Below are positions 1-9,220 of a stretch of DNA of 64,000 nucleotides, piece after piece. Position numbers and translations under genes: made by a program. The number at the start of each line of letters is the position of its first letter. Positions within the stretch are counted from its first letter, which is position 1. Source of the stretch: Halomonas sp. M20 (lineage in GTDB: Bacteria > Pseudomonadota > Gammaproteobacteria > Pseudomonadales > Halomonadaceae); assembly GCF_020622265.1 (NCBI RefSeq), contig NZ_JACNMQ010000007.1, positions 1 through 64,000 of the forward strand, in the 5' to 3' direction. The notes below the pieces were generated by a model that did no database searches, was not told the DNA's origin, and saw only the letters and a list, made by a program, of their open reading frames with translations.

Positions 1-168
1 GGGAGGCGGAACAATCCTGCTCAAGGGTCAAACGTCTCTTGACGAGTCGCTTGCCTCGATCTAGATGACTGGCATCCGATCGCTCACAAGCGCCCACATG
101 AATTACCTGATCAATTGTTAAAGAGCGGTGCTGGTGCCTCTCGGGTGACCCCTCGTCGGCAGCAGCGG
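1..168 (-). other. rRNA operon leader with boxA antitermination element (16S lies beyond the left edge)
   Basis: On the minus strand the segment contains CGCTCTTTAACA (116-127), which matches the boxA antiterminator of E. coli rrn leaders (TGCTCTTTAACA), followed by AATTGATCAGG and a boxC-like TGTGGGCGC, the same order as in E. coli. The leader follows a strong promoter and no protein-coding frame is evident. tyrS followed by an rRNA operon is also the arrangement in Pseudomonas. The 16S gene itself is not in the window; its presence to the left is inferred. Confidence 0.8.
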
Positions 169-174
169 ATGCGT

Positions 175-223
175 ACTTTACGGATCCAGATCGGGCCTGA
201 CAAGCCTTTTTGTAAAAAAATTA
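175..223 (-). promoter_or_regulatory. rrn-type promoter with AT-rich UP element
   Basis: Minus strand: -35 TTGTCA (198-203), 17-bp spacer, -10 TAAAGT (175-180). An A/T tract with T7 and A5 runs (about 207-223) sits immediately upstream of the -35, as an UP element would. It lies 25 bp downstream of the tyrS stop and directly upstream of the boxA leader, so it most likely drives the rRNA operon. The -35/-10 assignment is by eye. Confidence 0.65.
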
Positions 224-247
224 CGGCGAACCATCCTCATGCTAACG

Positions 248-1447
248 CTATGTAAGCACAACTCGTGCATAGCGCTTCTTGCCTGCCTGTATCACATAGC
301 TTTTACCCGTTTCGAGCATGTGGTCACGGGGAACGACCTCACCATCGACCTTGACCCTGCCATTGCTCAGCATGTCCTTGGCCTGAGCGCTGTTGTTGGC
401 GAGATTGGCCCGATTGAGCACAGTGGCGATGGGCGCCTGAGCATCTTCATCGAAACTGACGCTGATTTCTGGCAGATCCTCGGGCAGTTCGCCTTCGGCA
501 AGCTGATTGCCGGCGGAGCGATGTGCATTGGCGGCAGCCTGCTCACCGTGATAACGCGTAATCAGTTCGCGTGCCAGCTCCATCTTGATGTCCCGCGGGT
601 TGGCACCGGACTCGATATCACGCCGAATGCTTTCTATTTCGTCGTTGCTCTTGAGTGATAGCAGCTCGAAATAGCGCCACATCAGGCTGTCCGGCATGGA
701 TACCAGCTTGTTGAACATGACCCCCGGTGGCTCATCAAGACCCACATAGTTCCCCAGCGATTTGGACATTTTCTGCACGCCGTCGAGCCCTTCAAGCAAC
801 GGCATGGTGATGACCACTTGCGATTCTTGTCCAAAGTGCTTTTGTATCTCGCGGCCCATGAGTAGATTGAACTTTTGATCAGTGCCGCCCAACTCGACAT
901 CCGCTTTCAGGGCTACCGAGTCATACCCCTGCACCAGCGGATAGAGGAATTCGTGGATGGAAATGGATTGCCCCGAGCGATAGCGCTTTTCGAAATCATC
1001 GCGTTCGAGCATGCGCGCCACGGTGCTTTGGCCGGCAAGCTCGATCATGTCGGCGGCACTCAAGGAGGTAAACCATTCGGCGTTGAAGCGTACCTCCGTC
1101 TTGTCCCGATCGAGAATCTTGAAAACCTGCTCGCGATAGGTCTCGGCATTGGCCTTGACCTCCTCCTCGGTGAGCGGCTTGCGGGTGACATTCTTGCCGG
1201 AGGGATCACCAATACGTCCAGTAAAGTCACCGATCAGGAAGATGACCTCATGCCCTAAATCCTGAAACTGGCGCATCTTGGTCAATAACACGCTATGGCC
1301 GAGGTGGAGATCCGGCGCGGTAGGATCGAAACCGGCTTTGATACGTAACTTGCGCCCTGAAGCGAGCTTTTTTTCGAGCTCGTCTTCAAGCAATATTTCA
1401 TGAGCGCCTCGTTTGAGTAACGCCAGCGTATCGGCAACGTCGGTCAT
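248..1447 (-). CDS. tyrS: Tyrosyl-tRNA synthetase (TyrZ/TyrS class Ic)
   Basis: Charges tRNA-Tyr with tyrosine in the cytoplasm. The 399-residue product has the class I signature HLGH (residues 48-51), a QKMSKS motif in the second half, and a C-terminal S4-type RNA-binding domain ([16 protein letters not shown]... region). The start at 1447 is preceded by GGAGAGGAG at good spacing; an in-frame upstream ATG at 1501 lacks this and would add 18 unlikely residues. It is divergent from anmK and sits just upstream of the rRNA operon promoter. The sequence is the Pseudomonas TyrZ type rather than the E. coli TyrS length class; that subgroup call is from family knowledge. Confidence 0.95.
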   Translation of the reverse strand: MTDVADTLALLKRGAHEILLEDELEKKLASGRKLRIKAGFDPTAPDLHLGHSVLLTKMRQFQDLGHEVIFLIGDFTGRIGDPSGKNVTRKPLTEEEVKANAETYREQVFKILDRDKTEVRFNAEWFTSLSAADMIELAGQSTVARMLERDDFEKRYRSGQSISIHEFLYPLVQGYDSVALKADVELGGTDQKFNLLMGREIQKHFGQESQVVITMPLLEGLDGVQKMSKSLGNYVGLDEPPGVMFNKLVSMPDSLMWRYFELLSLKSNDEIESIRRDIESGANPRDIKMELARELITRYHGEQAAANAHRSAGNQLAEGELPEDLPEISVSFDEDAQAPIATVLNRANLANNSAQAKDMLSNGRVKVDGEVVPRDHMLETGKSYVIQAGKKRYARVVLT

Positions 1448-1539
1448 CGACTCCTCTCCACTAAAACGATTGTCTGTGCGAATGGAGCATGATGTTAGCA
1501 TGTCTCGACTTGACGGTTGAGCACTCCTGGAGAAGAAGA

Positions 1540-2691
1540 ATGCCTCTGTTTATTGGCCTAATGTCTGGCACGAGCCTCGACGGTATCGACGCTGCCCTAG
1601 TGCGCTGTGGCGAGGGGCATCCCGAACTGCTGGCAGCGAAGGGAGTCGGCATGCCTGAGGAATTGCGTCAGCGGCTAATGTCGCTTTGTCAGGCACGTAG
1701 CGTCACCTTTCAGGAGCTGGCCGCTGCTGAGACAGCTTTTTGCAAGCTGCAAGCAGAAGCCGCCAAGCAGCTACTCGCTACGACTGGCACCTCGGCAAAT
1801 GAGATCAGCGCGATTGGCAGCCACGGGCAGACCATAGAGCACGCGCCATATGGCCATGAAACAGAGGGTGGCCATGAAGCAGGGAGCACGCCTTACACCC
1901 TTCAACTGGATAATCCCAGCCTGCTGGCCGAACTGACCGGCTGTCCCGTCGTTGCCGACTTCCGCCGCCGCGACTTGGCAGCCGGTGGCCAGGCGGCCCC
2001 TTTGGCGCCCGCCTTTCATGCCGCGGTATTCACCGCTGAGGACGAATGGCGTGTCGTCCTCAATCTGGGCGGTTTTGCCAACCTGACCCTGTTGCCACCT
2101 ACTACCTCTAAAGCCCCTGTCATTGGCTTCGACACCGGCCCCGCCAATGCCTTGCTCGACGAGTGGCACGCTCACCACCGCCAAGAGCGCTTCGACCGCG
2201 ATGGTCAATGGGCCGCCAGTGGTCAGGTCGATGATGCATTGCTCGAACGTCTACTAGATGACGATTTCTTTAGACGTCCACCGCCCAAGAGTACCGGGCG
2301 AGAGTATTTCAACAGTGACTGGCTCCAGGCACGGCTTTCTGGCCATGAGTCGCCTCAGGATGTACAGGCGACCCTGGCGGAACTGACTGCGGCCAGTATC
2401 GCATCGGGAATCGAGCAGGCCTGTCGGCAACAGGACGCTGAAAGCCCGCTGACACTCATTCCTTGCGGCGGGGGCGCCCACAATGGCGATCTTCTCAAAC
2501 GGCTCGAACGACGCCTGCCTCAAGTAGCCCTGACATCCTGCGAGCACTTCGGCTGGTCACCGGATTGGCTGGAAGCGGGTGCCTTTGCCTGGCTCGCCTG
2601 GCGGCGCCTGGAGAATTTGCCCGGCAATCTGCCTGCAGTAACGGGTGCTTACGGCCCTCGTGTACTGGGCGGACTCTACAGCGCTCAATAA
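1540..2691 (+). CDS. anmK: Anhydro-N-acetylmuramic acid kinase
   Basis: Phosphorylates 1,6-anhydro-MurNAc released from peptidoglycan turnover, giving MurNAc-6-phosphate for cell-wall recycling. The 383-residue protein opens with the family signature [10 protein letters not shown] and keeps the GFDTGPAN and PCGGGAHN motifs of the ASKHA-type kinase fold. The ATG at 1540 follows GGAGAAG; the ribosome-binding region reads AAGAAGAA directly against the start codon, which also fits the AANAANAA Hfq/Crc motif. It is divergent from tyrS (93 bp apart), and its 3' end overlaps convergent pilT by 7 bp. The M23 peptidase gene that separates anmK from tyrS in Pseudomonas is absent here. Confidence 0.95.
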   Translation: MPLFIGLMSGTSLDGIDAALVRCGEGHPELLAAKGVGMPEELRQRLMSLCQARSVTFQELAAAETAFCKLQAEAAKQLLATTGTSANEISAIGSHGQTIEHAPYGHETEGGHEAGSTPYTLQLDNPSLLAELTGCPVVADFRRRDLAAGGQAAPLAPAFHAAVFTAEDEWRVVLNLGGFANLTLLPPTTSKAPVIGFDTGPANALLDEWHAHHRQERFDRDGQWAASGQVDDALLERLLDDDFFRRPPPKSTGREYFNSDWLQARLSGHESPQDVQATLAELTAASIASGIEQACRQQDAESPLTLIPCGGGAHNGDLLKRLERRLPQVALTSCEHFGWSPDWLEAGAFAWLAWRRLENLPGNLPAVTGAYGPRVLGGLYSAQ

Positions 2692-3731
2692 GCACCCGCG
2701 TCGGGTAGCGCGCCCTTGGCCTTCGCCTGAGCCTCTTGCTGGCTCACGAGGTTTTCACTGACCAATCGTGCCAGGCAGGCATCCAGGGTCTGCATGCCTT
2801 GCCCGCCGCCGGTTTGAATGGCCGAGTAAAGCTGCGCCACCTTGTCTTCGCGTATCAGATTGCGTACCGCAGCGTTGGCCACAAGAATCTCATGGGCTGC
2901 TACACGCCCACCTCCCTGACGCTTGAGCAGCGTCTGAGCGATCACGCCTTGCAGGGATTCGGACAGCATGGAACGCACGATGGCCTTTTCGTCGCCGGGA
3001 AAGACATCGATGATCCGATCGATGGTCTTGGCCGCCGAGGTCGTATGTAGTGTTCCGAACACCAGATGGCCGGTCTCGGCAGCGGTCAATGCCAAGCGAA
3101 TCGTCTCCAGATCACGCATCTCACCCAGTAATATCACATCCGGGTCTTCCCGCAGCGCCGATCTCAACGCCTCACTGAAGCCACGGGTATCACGATGCAC
3201 CTCCCGCTGATTGATCAGACAGCGCTTGCTGACATGAACGAATTCCACCGGGTCCTCGATGGTAAGGATATGGTCGTAGCGGGTTTCGTTGATATAATCG
3301 ATCATTGCCGCAAGCGTCGTGGACTTGCCCGAGCCAGTGGGCCCGGCCACCAGCACCAGCCCCCTTGGCAACGAAGCAAGGCGCGTGAACACCTCGCCCA
3401 GCCCCAGCGCCTCCATGCTCAACACTTCCGAGGGAACGACCCGAAACACTGCACCCATGCCCCGGCCATGATTGAAGACATTGACACGAAAGCGCGATAC
3501 ACCGGGCACCTCGAAGGAAAAGTCAGTTTCCAGAGACTCCTCGAAATCCCGCTGCTGAATATCTCCCATGATGTCGTAGACCAGGGACCTTAGCTCGCGA
3601 TCCTCCAGCGCCGGCACATTGAGGCGGCAGATATCGCCATCGACACGTATCATGGGCGGCAGACCCGCCGAAAGATGCAGGTCGGAGGCGTTCTGTTTTG
3701 CCGAAAACGCTAGCAATTCGGTAATATCCAC
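2685..3731 (-). CDS. pilT: Type IV pilus retraction ATPase PilT
   Basis: Hexameric AAA-like ATPase that powers retraction of type IV pili (twitching motility, DNA uptake). The 348-residue product has the PilT N-terminal PAS-like domain (ASDLHLSAGLPP), Walker A GPTGSGKST, the Asp box (LREDPDVILLGEMRD), the His box (GHLVFGTLHTTSAAKT) and the PilT-specific AVRNLIRE motif needed for retraction. It is divergent from yggS, as in Pseudomonas, but no pilU follows: downstream is the convergent anmK, overlapped by 7 bp. Confidence 0.96.
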   Translation of the reverse strand: MDITELLAFSAKQNASDLHLSAGLPPMIRVDGDICRLNVPALEDRELRSLVYDIMGDIQQRDFEESLETDFSFEVPGVSRFRVNVFNHGRGMGAVFRVVPSEVLSMEALGLGEVFTRLASLPRGLVLVAGPTGSGKSTTLAAMIDYINETRYDHILTIEDPVEFVHVSKRCLINQREVHRDTRGFSEALRSALREDPDVILLGEMRDLETIRLALTAAETGHLVFGTLHTTSAAKTIDRIIDVFPGDEKAIVRSMLSESLQGVIAQTLLKRQGGGRVAAHEILVANAAVRNLIREDKVAQLYSAIQTGGGQGMQTLDACLARLVSENLVSQQEAQAKAKGALPDAGAY

Positions 3732-3770
3732 ACGAGTTTCCTATTCTTTTTTTGAAAGGTTAGTTCCGGC

Positions 3771-4478
3771 ATGACAGACGCTCCGGTCAGCGATTCACTA
3801 AAACGCGCGCAGCATCGGCTTATCGAGGCCCTTGAAAACGCGGGGCGTTCTTCGCAAGACGCGCACCTGCTCGCCGTGAGCAAGACCAAGCCTGCCGCCC
3901 TGATTCGCGAGGCCTATGTCAGCGGTCAGCGCGAATTCGGCGAGAACTACCTTCAGGAAGCCCTCGACAAGCAGACCGAGCTTGCGGATCTGCAGGACAT
4001 CGTTTGGCACTTCATCGGGCCATTGCAGTCGAACAAGACCCGGGCCGTGGCCGAGCACTTCTCCTGGGTGCACAGCGTCGACCGGATCAAGATCGCCCGC
4101 CGTCTCTCCGAACAGCGCCCGGCCTCCTTGGGCCCCCTGAATATCTGCCTGCAGGTCAATGTCAGCGATGAACCCAGCAAGGCCGGCATTGACCCGGATG
4201 AGCTCGATGCCCTGGCAGACGAGATCGCCACTCTTTCCAATCTGCGCCTGCGCGGGCTGATGACCATTCCCGCGCCTGCCTCCGACCTGGCGAGCCAGCG
4301 CCAGCCCCTGAGCCACTTGCGCCGTCTTCAAGAAGAACTGCGCCAGCGCCTGCCGGACGCACCGCTGGACACGCTTTCCATGGGCATGAGCGATGACCTG
4401 GAAGCCGCCATTCTCGAGGGGGCTACCCTGGTGCGCCTGGGCACCGCCATCTTCGGCGCTCGTGAAGCTCACCGCTGA
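3771..4478 (+). CDS. yggS: YggS/PLPBP family pyridoxal phosphate homeostasis protein
   Basis: Single-domain TIM-barrel PLP-binding protein that buffers pyridoxal 5'-phosphate and indirectly affects amino-acid pools; no catalytic reaction is established for the family. The 235 residues include the PLP-lysine signature AVSKTKP, the GENYLQEA motif and the C-terminal SMGMSDDLEAAI phosphate-binding loop. First gene of a plus-strand run yggS-proC-yggT-metX-metW, 46 bp ahead of proC, and divergent from pilT (39 bp apart). This order is classic for gammaproteobacteria. Confidence 0.95.
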   Translation: MTDAPVSDSLKRAQHRLIEALENAGRSSQDAHLLAVSKTKPAALIREAYVSGQREFGENYLQEALDKQTELADLQDIVWHFIGPLQSNKTRAVAEHFSWVHSVDRIKIARRLSEQRPASLGPLNICLQVNVSDEPSKAGIDPDELDALADEIATLSNLRLRGLMTIPAPASDLASQRQPLSHLRRLQEELRQRLPDAPLDTLSMGMSDDLEAAILEGATLVRLGTAIFGAREAHR

Positions 4479-4524
4479 TGCTGTATCGTTCACTCTTTCA
4501 ACTTGCCACCGCACAGGGTTTCTC

Positions 4525-5352
4525 ATGACACACAAGATTACCTTCATCGGTGCCGGCAACATGGCCAGCGCCATCTTCGGCGGCATGATCGAGGGCGGCT
4601 ATCCAGCCGACGCAATCACGGCCACTGCTCCCCGTGACGACACCCTGGCGCCATTGCGCGAGCGTTACGGCATCAACGTCAGCAGCGACAACAATGCCGC
4701 CGCCGCCGAGGCGGATGTGGTAGTGCTGGCGGTCAAGCCCAACCGCATGACTGACGTCTGCATCGAGCTGCGGGACAGCATCCAGGCACGTCAACCGCTT
4801 ATCGTCTCCGTGGCAGCCGGGCTCACTGCAGACACCCTGGACGAGTGGCTAGGTGGCGGGCTACCCATCATTCGCTGCATGCCCAACACGCCCTCGCTGG
4901 TAAGCGCCGGCGCATCGGGGCTGTACGCCAACGCTCGAGTCAGCGAAGATCAGCGCCAGCTGACTACGTCCCTGCTGGAAGCAGTCGGCCTGGTCGAATG
5001 GGTCGATGACGAAGCGTTGCTGGAAGCTGTCACCGCCATTTCCGGCAGCGGGCCGGCCTACTTCTTTTTAGTATTCGAAGCCCTGATCGAAGCCGGTGAA
5101 CGTCTTGGGCTATCGAAGGAAAGCGCTCGGCGCCTGGCACTACAGACCGGCTTGGGCGCTGCCAAAATGGCTCAGCAGAGCGAGTACGACCCTGCTCAGC
5201 TCAAGCGCAACGTCATGTCGCCGGGTGGCACCACAGAGCGTGCCATCGAAACCCTTGAAGATGGCGGCTTGCGTCAGCTGTTCGACGATGCCGCTCAGGC
5301 TTGCGCAGCACGCGCCAGGGCATTGTCTGAAGAGATCGGCAAGAAAGATTAA
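4525..5352 (+). CDS. proC: Pyrroline-5-carboxylate reductase
   Basis: Last step of proline synthesis: NAD(P)H-dependent reduction of pyrroline-5-carboxylate. The 275-residue protein has the N-terminal Rossmann motif (FIGAGNMASAI), RCMPNTPSLV, and the C-terminal P5CR signature around SPGGTTERAIETLE. The ATG at 4525 was chosen because the family begins a few residues before the GxGxM motif; an upstream in-frame ATG at 4393 lies inside yggS and would add 44 non-homologous residues. It lies between yggS and yggT, as in Pseudomonas. Confidence 0.95.
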   Translation: MTHKITFIGAGNMASAIFGGMIEGGYPADAITATAPRDDTLAPLRERYGINVSSDNNAAAAEADVVVLAVKPNRMTDVCIELRDSIQARQPLIVSVAAGLTADTLDEWLGGGLPIIRCMPNTPSLVSAGASGLYANARVSEDQRQLTTSLLEAVGLVEWVDDEALLEAVTAISGSGPAYFFLVFEALIEAGERLGLSKESARRLALQTGLGAAKMAQQSEYDPAQLKRNVMSPGGTTERAIETLEDGGLRQLFDDAAQACAARARALSEEIGKKD

Positions 5353-5378
5353 AAGTTTAATTCATACGGAGGAGCCCT

Positions 5379-5969
5379 ATGGGCAGCCAACTGGGAAGCG
5401 CCGGCCTGATGCTGGTCAACACCCTGATCAACATCTACCTGTTTTTACTGATGCTGCGTTTCCTGCTGCAGGTGTCGCGGGCCGACTATTACAACCCACT
5501 CAGCCAGGGAGTGGTCAAGGCGACGCAGCCGGTGGTCAAACCCTTGCAAGGGTTCTTGCGCCCGATCGGACGTTTCGATCTGGCCACCCTGGGCGCCGGC
5601 TTTATCATCAAGGCGATCAGCATCATCGCCATCATGCAGGTCGCAGGCTACGGCATGCCTCCGCTTGGCGGCGTGGCCATCGCCTCGGTCGCGGCACTGG
5701 CCAGTGCCATTCTCAAGATCTACTTCTTCGCCCTGATCGGCATGATCATCCTGAGCTGGGTCGCGCCCCAGGCGAGCCACCCCGGAGCCATTCTGATCTT
5801 TCAGCTGGTCGAGCCGATCATGGCACCGGTGCGCAAGGTCATTCCGCCGCTGGGGATGATCGATCTATCGCCGATCGTGGTGTTCATCGCCATCAATTTG
5901 ATCGACGCCGTCGTCGTTGGATCGCTGACCCGGGCGGCGGGCGTTTCCGGGGCCCTTGTCGGCCTTTGA
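5379..5969 (+). CDS. yggT: YggT family integral membrane protein
   Basis: Multi-pass inner-membrane protein with two tandem YGGT repeats: hydrophobic stretches near residues 8-28, 65-90, 100-128 and 160-185, and the repeat hallmark RPIGRFDLATLGAG / PPLGMIDLSPIVVF. The function is unsettled; roles in osmotic stress or membrane organisation have been proposed for relatives. The start is well supported by GGAGG 7 bp upstream. It follows proC by 26 bp and precedes metX by 27 bp, so co-transcription is likely. Confidence 0.9.
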   Translation: MGSQLGSAGLMLVNTLINIYLFLLMLRFLLQVSRADYYNPLSQGVVKATQPVVKPLQGFLRPIGRFDLATLGAGFIIKAISIIAIMQVAGYGMPPLGGVAIASVAALASAILKIYFFALIGMIILSWVAPQASHPGAILIFQLVEPIMAPVRKVIPPLGMIDLSPIVVFIAINLIDAVVVGSLTRAAGVSGALVGL

Positions 5970-5996
5970 AAGTTCGGTCTTTGAGAGCAAACCACG

Positions 5997-7154
5997 ATGC
6001 CCACTACGCTTCCCGCTGACTCCGTCGGACTGGTGACACCGCAGACGGCTCATTTCGATGAGCCGCTTGCGCTGGCCTGTGGCAAGACGCTCGAGGCCTA
6101 CGACCTGGTGTACGAAACCTACGGGGAACTCAACGCTGAGCGCAGCAATGCGGTGTTGATATGTCACGCCCTGTCCGGCAACCACCACGCGGCGGGCTAC
6201 CACGGCAAAGACGATGCCAAGCCCGGCTGGTGGGATGCGCATATCGGCCCTGGCAAGACCATCGACACTCGCCGTTTCTTCGTCATCGCGCCCAACAACC
6301 TGGGCGGCTGCCACGGCAGTACCGGCCCCTGCAGCACCAACCCCGAGACCGGACGGTCTTGGGGGCCGACGTTCCCGCTGATGACGGTGAGCGACTGGGT
6401 CACCAGTCAGGCGCGTTTGGCCGATCGACTGGGAATCCAGCGCTTCGCGGCGGTAATCGGCGGCAGTCTAGGTGGCATGCAGGTGCTGCAATGGACGCTG
6501 AATTATCCCGATCGTATCGCCAACGCCGTGGTCATCGCCGCCACGTCACGGCTTTCGGCGCAGAACATTGCCTTCAACGAGGTGGCACGCCAAGCCATTC
6601 GCTCGGATCCAGACTTTCATGACGGCTGGTACGGCGAACACGGCACCCTGCCCAAGAGGGGCCTGAAACTGGCGCGCATGGTGGGCCACATCACCTATCT
6701 GTCCGAGCACTCCATGGGCGCCAAATTTGGCCGCGACCTACGCAGCGACGCGCTCAATTTCGGTTACGACGTCGAGTTTCAAGTGGAGTCTTATCTACGC
6801 TATCAGGGCGATATGTTCTCCACTGTCTTCGATGCCAATACCTATCTATTGATGACCAAGGCGCTGGATTATTTCGATCCGGCGGCGGCCTGTAATGGCG
6901 ATCTAGCCGCGGCGCTGGCACCGGCGGACTGTCCTTTCCTGGTAGTGAGCTTCTCCACGGACTGGCGCTTTGCTCCGGCCCGCTCCCGGGAACTGGTGAA
7001 TGCTCTGATCCGTGCCGGCAAACCGGTCAGCTATATCGACATCGACTCACCTCACGGTCACGATGCCTTTTTGCTGCCTGACGTCCGTTACCGGGCCGTA
7101 TTCGGGGGCTTCATGAAGCGGATAACGCGAGAACTCGATCTGGAGAGCGACTGA
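5997..7154 (+). CDS. metX: Homoserine O-acyltransferase (MetX type)
   Basis: Acylates homoserine to enter methionine synthesis. An alpha/beta hydrolase-fold enzyme of 385 residues with the nucleophile elbow GGSLGG (Ser157) and the C-terminal catalytic His in DSPHGHDAF. Whether the acyl donor is acetyl-CoA or succinyl-CoA cannot be told from length alone; many gammaproteobacterial MetX proteins are succinyltransferases (MetXS). The stop overlaps the metW start by one base (TGATG), so the two are translationally coupled, as in Pseudomonas. Confidence 0.94.
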   Translation: MPTTLPADSVGLVTPQTAHFDEPLALACGKTLEAYDLVYETYGELNAERSNAVLICHALSGNHHAAGYHGKDDAKPGWWDAHIGPGKTIDTRRFFVIAPNNLGGCHGSTGPCSTNPETGRSWGPTFPLMTVSDWVTSQARLADRLGIQRFAAVIGGSLGGMQVLQWTLNYPDRIANAVVIAATSRLSAQNIAFNEVARQAIRSDPDFHDGWYGEHGTLPKRGLKLARMVGHITYLSEHSMGAKFGRDLRSDALNFGYDVEFQVESYLRYQGDMFSTVFDANTYLLMTKALDYFDPAAACNGDLAAALAPADCPFLVVSFSTDWRFAPARSRELVNALIRAGKPVSYIDIDSPHGHDAFLLPDVRYRAVFGGFMKRITRELDLESD

Positions 7155-7774
7155 TGCGGGCAGATCTTACGCTGATTTATGGCTGGGTGCCCGAAGGCGC
7201 ACGGGTGCTCGATCTGGCTTGTGGCGATGGCACTCTGCTCGACGCTCTGGCACGAGACAGAAAAGTATCGGGCTATGGCCTGGAGATCGATCCTGACGGC
7301 ATCACCGCCTGTCTCGAGAAAGGGGTCAATGTCATCGAGCAGGATCTCAACCGGGGGCTCGCCAACTTCGACGACGATGCCTATGACATGATCATCATGA
7401 CCCAGGCCCTTCAGGCTCTGCGCCGGCCGGATCTCATGCTCGACGAAATGCTTCGGGTCGCCAGCGAATGCATCATCACCTTCCCCAACTTTGCCTATTG
7501 GCGTCATCGTGTGCATCTGGGCATTAGGGGCTACATGCCAGTATCCAAGTCACTGCCTCATGCCTGGTACGATACGCCCAACATCCACTTGTCCACCTTC
7601 AATGATTTTGAACACCTGTGTCGGCAGAAGGGTCTTATCATCAATGATCGCGCCGTCGGCAATGGCGATCATGAAGGGCATTGGAGTTCACGTTGGTGGC
7701 CCAACCTGTTTGGCGAGACTGCCATCTTTCGTATTAGCCGCGATCAGGGGCATTACCGATCACGTAAGGAATAG
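7154..7774 (+). CDS. metW: Methionine biosynthesis protein MetW
   Basis: Small SAM-methyltransferase-fold protein (206 residues) that partners with MetX in methionine synthesis; in some bacteria MetW forms a complex with MetX that stimulates it. The motif I region VLDLACGDGTLLDAL (about residues 18-32) and the MetW-conserved FPNFAYWRHR are visible. It overlaps metX by one base and lies 12 bp ahead of the DUF4426 gene. Confidence 0.94.
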   Translation: MRADLTLIYGWVPEGARVLDLACGDGTLLDALARDRKVSGYGLEIDPDGITACLEKGVNVIEQDLNRGLANFDDDAYDMIIMTQALQALRRPDLMLDEMLRVASECIITFPNFAYWRHRVHLGIRGYMPVSKSLPHAWYDTPNIHLSTFNDFEHLCRQKGLIINDRAVGNGDHEGHWSSRWWPNLFGETAIFRISRDQGHYRSRKE

Positions 7775-7786
7775 GGGGAAACCAGC

Positions 7787-8233
7787 ATGAGAAGGGTTCT
7801 GCAAACGATATCACTACTCTGGCTTGTCCTGTTGGTGAGTCTGCCCGTCAGCGCAGAACAGCTCGAACGTGTCGGTGATTACCGAATCCATTACAGCGCC
7901 GTGAATACCAGCTTTCTGACACCGGAAGTGGCCGCTGCCTACGATATTCAGCGCAGCAAGGTGATGGCGTTGCTCAGCGTCAGCGTTCTCGAGGAACAAC
8001 CGGATGGCGCCACCCGGCCGGTGCAGGCAAACGTGGAGGGCAAGGTCGGCAATCTCGCAGGGCAATCCCAACCCCTGGCCTTTCGCACCGTGCGCGAAGA
8101 CGGTGCCATCTATCAGCTGGCGGTGTTTCGCATTCAAGAAGACGAGCCCATGCGCTTCAACCTCGAAGTAGGGTTTGATCGCAACGAAGAGCCCGCCGAG
8201 ATCGCCTTCATGCAGCGCTTCTTCATCGAGTAG
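7787..8233 (+). CDS. DUF4426 family periplasmic protein
   Basis: Predicted secreted protein of 148 residues with a Sec signal peptide (hydrophobic residues 8-20, probable cleavage after VSAEQ or just before it). The mature part (HYSAVNTSFLTPEVAAAYDI) matches my recollection of the DUF4426 family found after metW in Pseudomonas. No catalytic motif is visible and no function is known. Last gene of the metXW run; rdgB, which follows it in Pseudomonas, is missing and a convergent ChaN-like gene lies 19 bp away. Confidence 0.85.
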   Translation: MRRVLQTISLLWLVLLVSLPVSAEQLERVGDYRIHYSAVNTSFLTPEVAAAYDIQRSKVMALLSVSVLEEQPDGATRPVQANVEGKVGNLAGQSQPLAFRTVREDGAIYQLAVFRIQEDEPMRFNLEVGFDRNEEPAEIAFMQRFFIE

Positions 8234-8252
8234 CGCTTTCTTGATTGGGCGT

Positions 8253-9158
8253 CTACTGCGCGAAGCGCTCTCTCAAGGTGACGCAGGGATCTTCGCGATT
8301 GGCGACCGGCATCGTGAACCAGGCCAGATCGAAAGGGGGCTCAGCGTCGACGCTTGTCGGCAATGCCGATCTCCAAGTCTGGCCTGGTGGCACTTCCACC
8401 AGGCCCAGGCACAGCGGCGTTTGTCTTGCGTGCAGTGCCACCCCCACGTCTCGGCGTGCATGGCCATTGCCGCACACCAGCACGGAAGTCGGTGGTAAGA
8501 CATTAAGTGCCGCCGCCATGGCCTGATCCCGGCCCACTTGGGCGGCCAACATGCCATCGAGCATATCCTCCGGCAGCATGCCACAGTGCCCTTCGATCAA
8601 TGCCCGCCGTTGGCTCCGAGCCACTACCAGCGGTAGCTCCGGCGCCAGATCAAGCGCAACGATCTCGCGAATCTCAGGGGTCGTGAGATTCGCCCCGCGT
8701 ACCGGCACGCCAAGACTCAGCGCCAGCTGCAGCGTCGGCCCGTAGGCAGACCAATCCCAGCCTCGCTGCCAATCCAGAGCATCCTGCCACTGGGCATCGG
8801 ACATTGTTTGCCGCGCGTTTTCAGGAAGCTTTTCAAGCAGTGCTTGCTGTTCGCTGTCGAGCATTTCCATGGCCACGCCGCCCAGCGCATCTCTGGCCGC
8901 CAGCTGTGCGATCAGCCAGCGCTCCAGACGGTGATGCTCGGGGTTGTCGTGCGTCTCGCCGACGATCACTGCCGGGTTTTCCATCAGACGCGCAAGTAGA
9001 TCGCTGCTGCTGAGCCATGTATTTCGGCGTAGATCACGAATGCGGTTGATGCCTGACGCCGCCGGGTTGCCCTGGGCAAGGCTCATTTGCGTAAGACCTG
9101 GCAACCCCGTGCTGGCGGCCAGGGCAAGCAACATCTTGAGACACGCTCGTCGCTGCAT
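8253..9158 (-). CDS. ChaN family (Tiki/haem-binding uptake superfamily) exported protein
   Basis: The 301-residue product carries VIVGETHDNPEHH and a C-terminal VCGNGHARRDVGV, the paired His motifs of the ChaN/PF04187 family, members of which bind haem or act as iron-regulated lipoproteins. The N-terminus MQRRACLKM followed by a hydrophobic run and SLAQG resembles a twin-arginine signal; no lipobox is evident. No iron-uptake genes are nearby and I see no Fur box. It is 62 bp downstream of sfsA on the same strand. The family call is firm; a haem role is inference. Confidence 0.82.
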   Translation of the reverse strand: MQRRACLKMLLALAASTGLPGLTQMSLAQGNPAASGINRIRDLRRNTWLSSSDLLARLMENPAVIVGETHDNPEHHRLERWLIAQLAARDALGGVAMEMLDSEQQALLEKLPENARQTMSDAQWQDALDWQRGWDWSAYGPTLQLALSLGVPVRGANLTTPEIREIVALDLAPELPLVVARSQRRALIEGHCGMLPEDMLDGMLAAQVGRDQAMAAALNVLPPTSVLVCGNGHARRDVGVALHARQTPLCLGLVEVPPGQTWRSALPTSVDAEPPFDLAWFTMPVANREDPCVTLRERFAQ

Positions 9159-9220
9159 GTATTTTTCCTATCCAGGTGTAGTCTATCCGTCTGCAAAACA
9201 CGCTTGCATCAAAGCCTGAT

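Noticed and set aside
5096-6019. A 307-codon frame across proC and yggT
   Set aside because: Overlaps two well-supported genes in another frame, rich in Arg/His/Gly with no recognisable domain.
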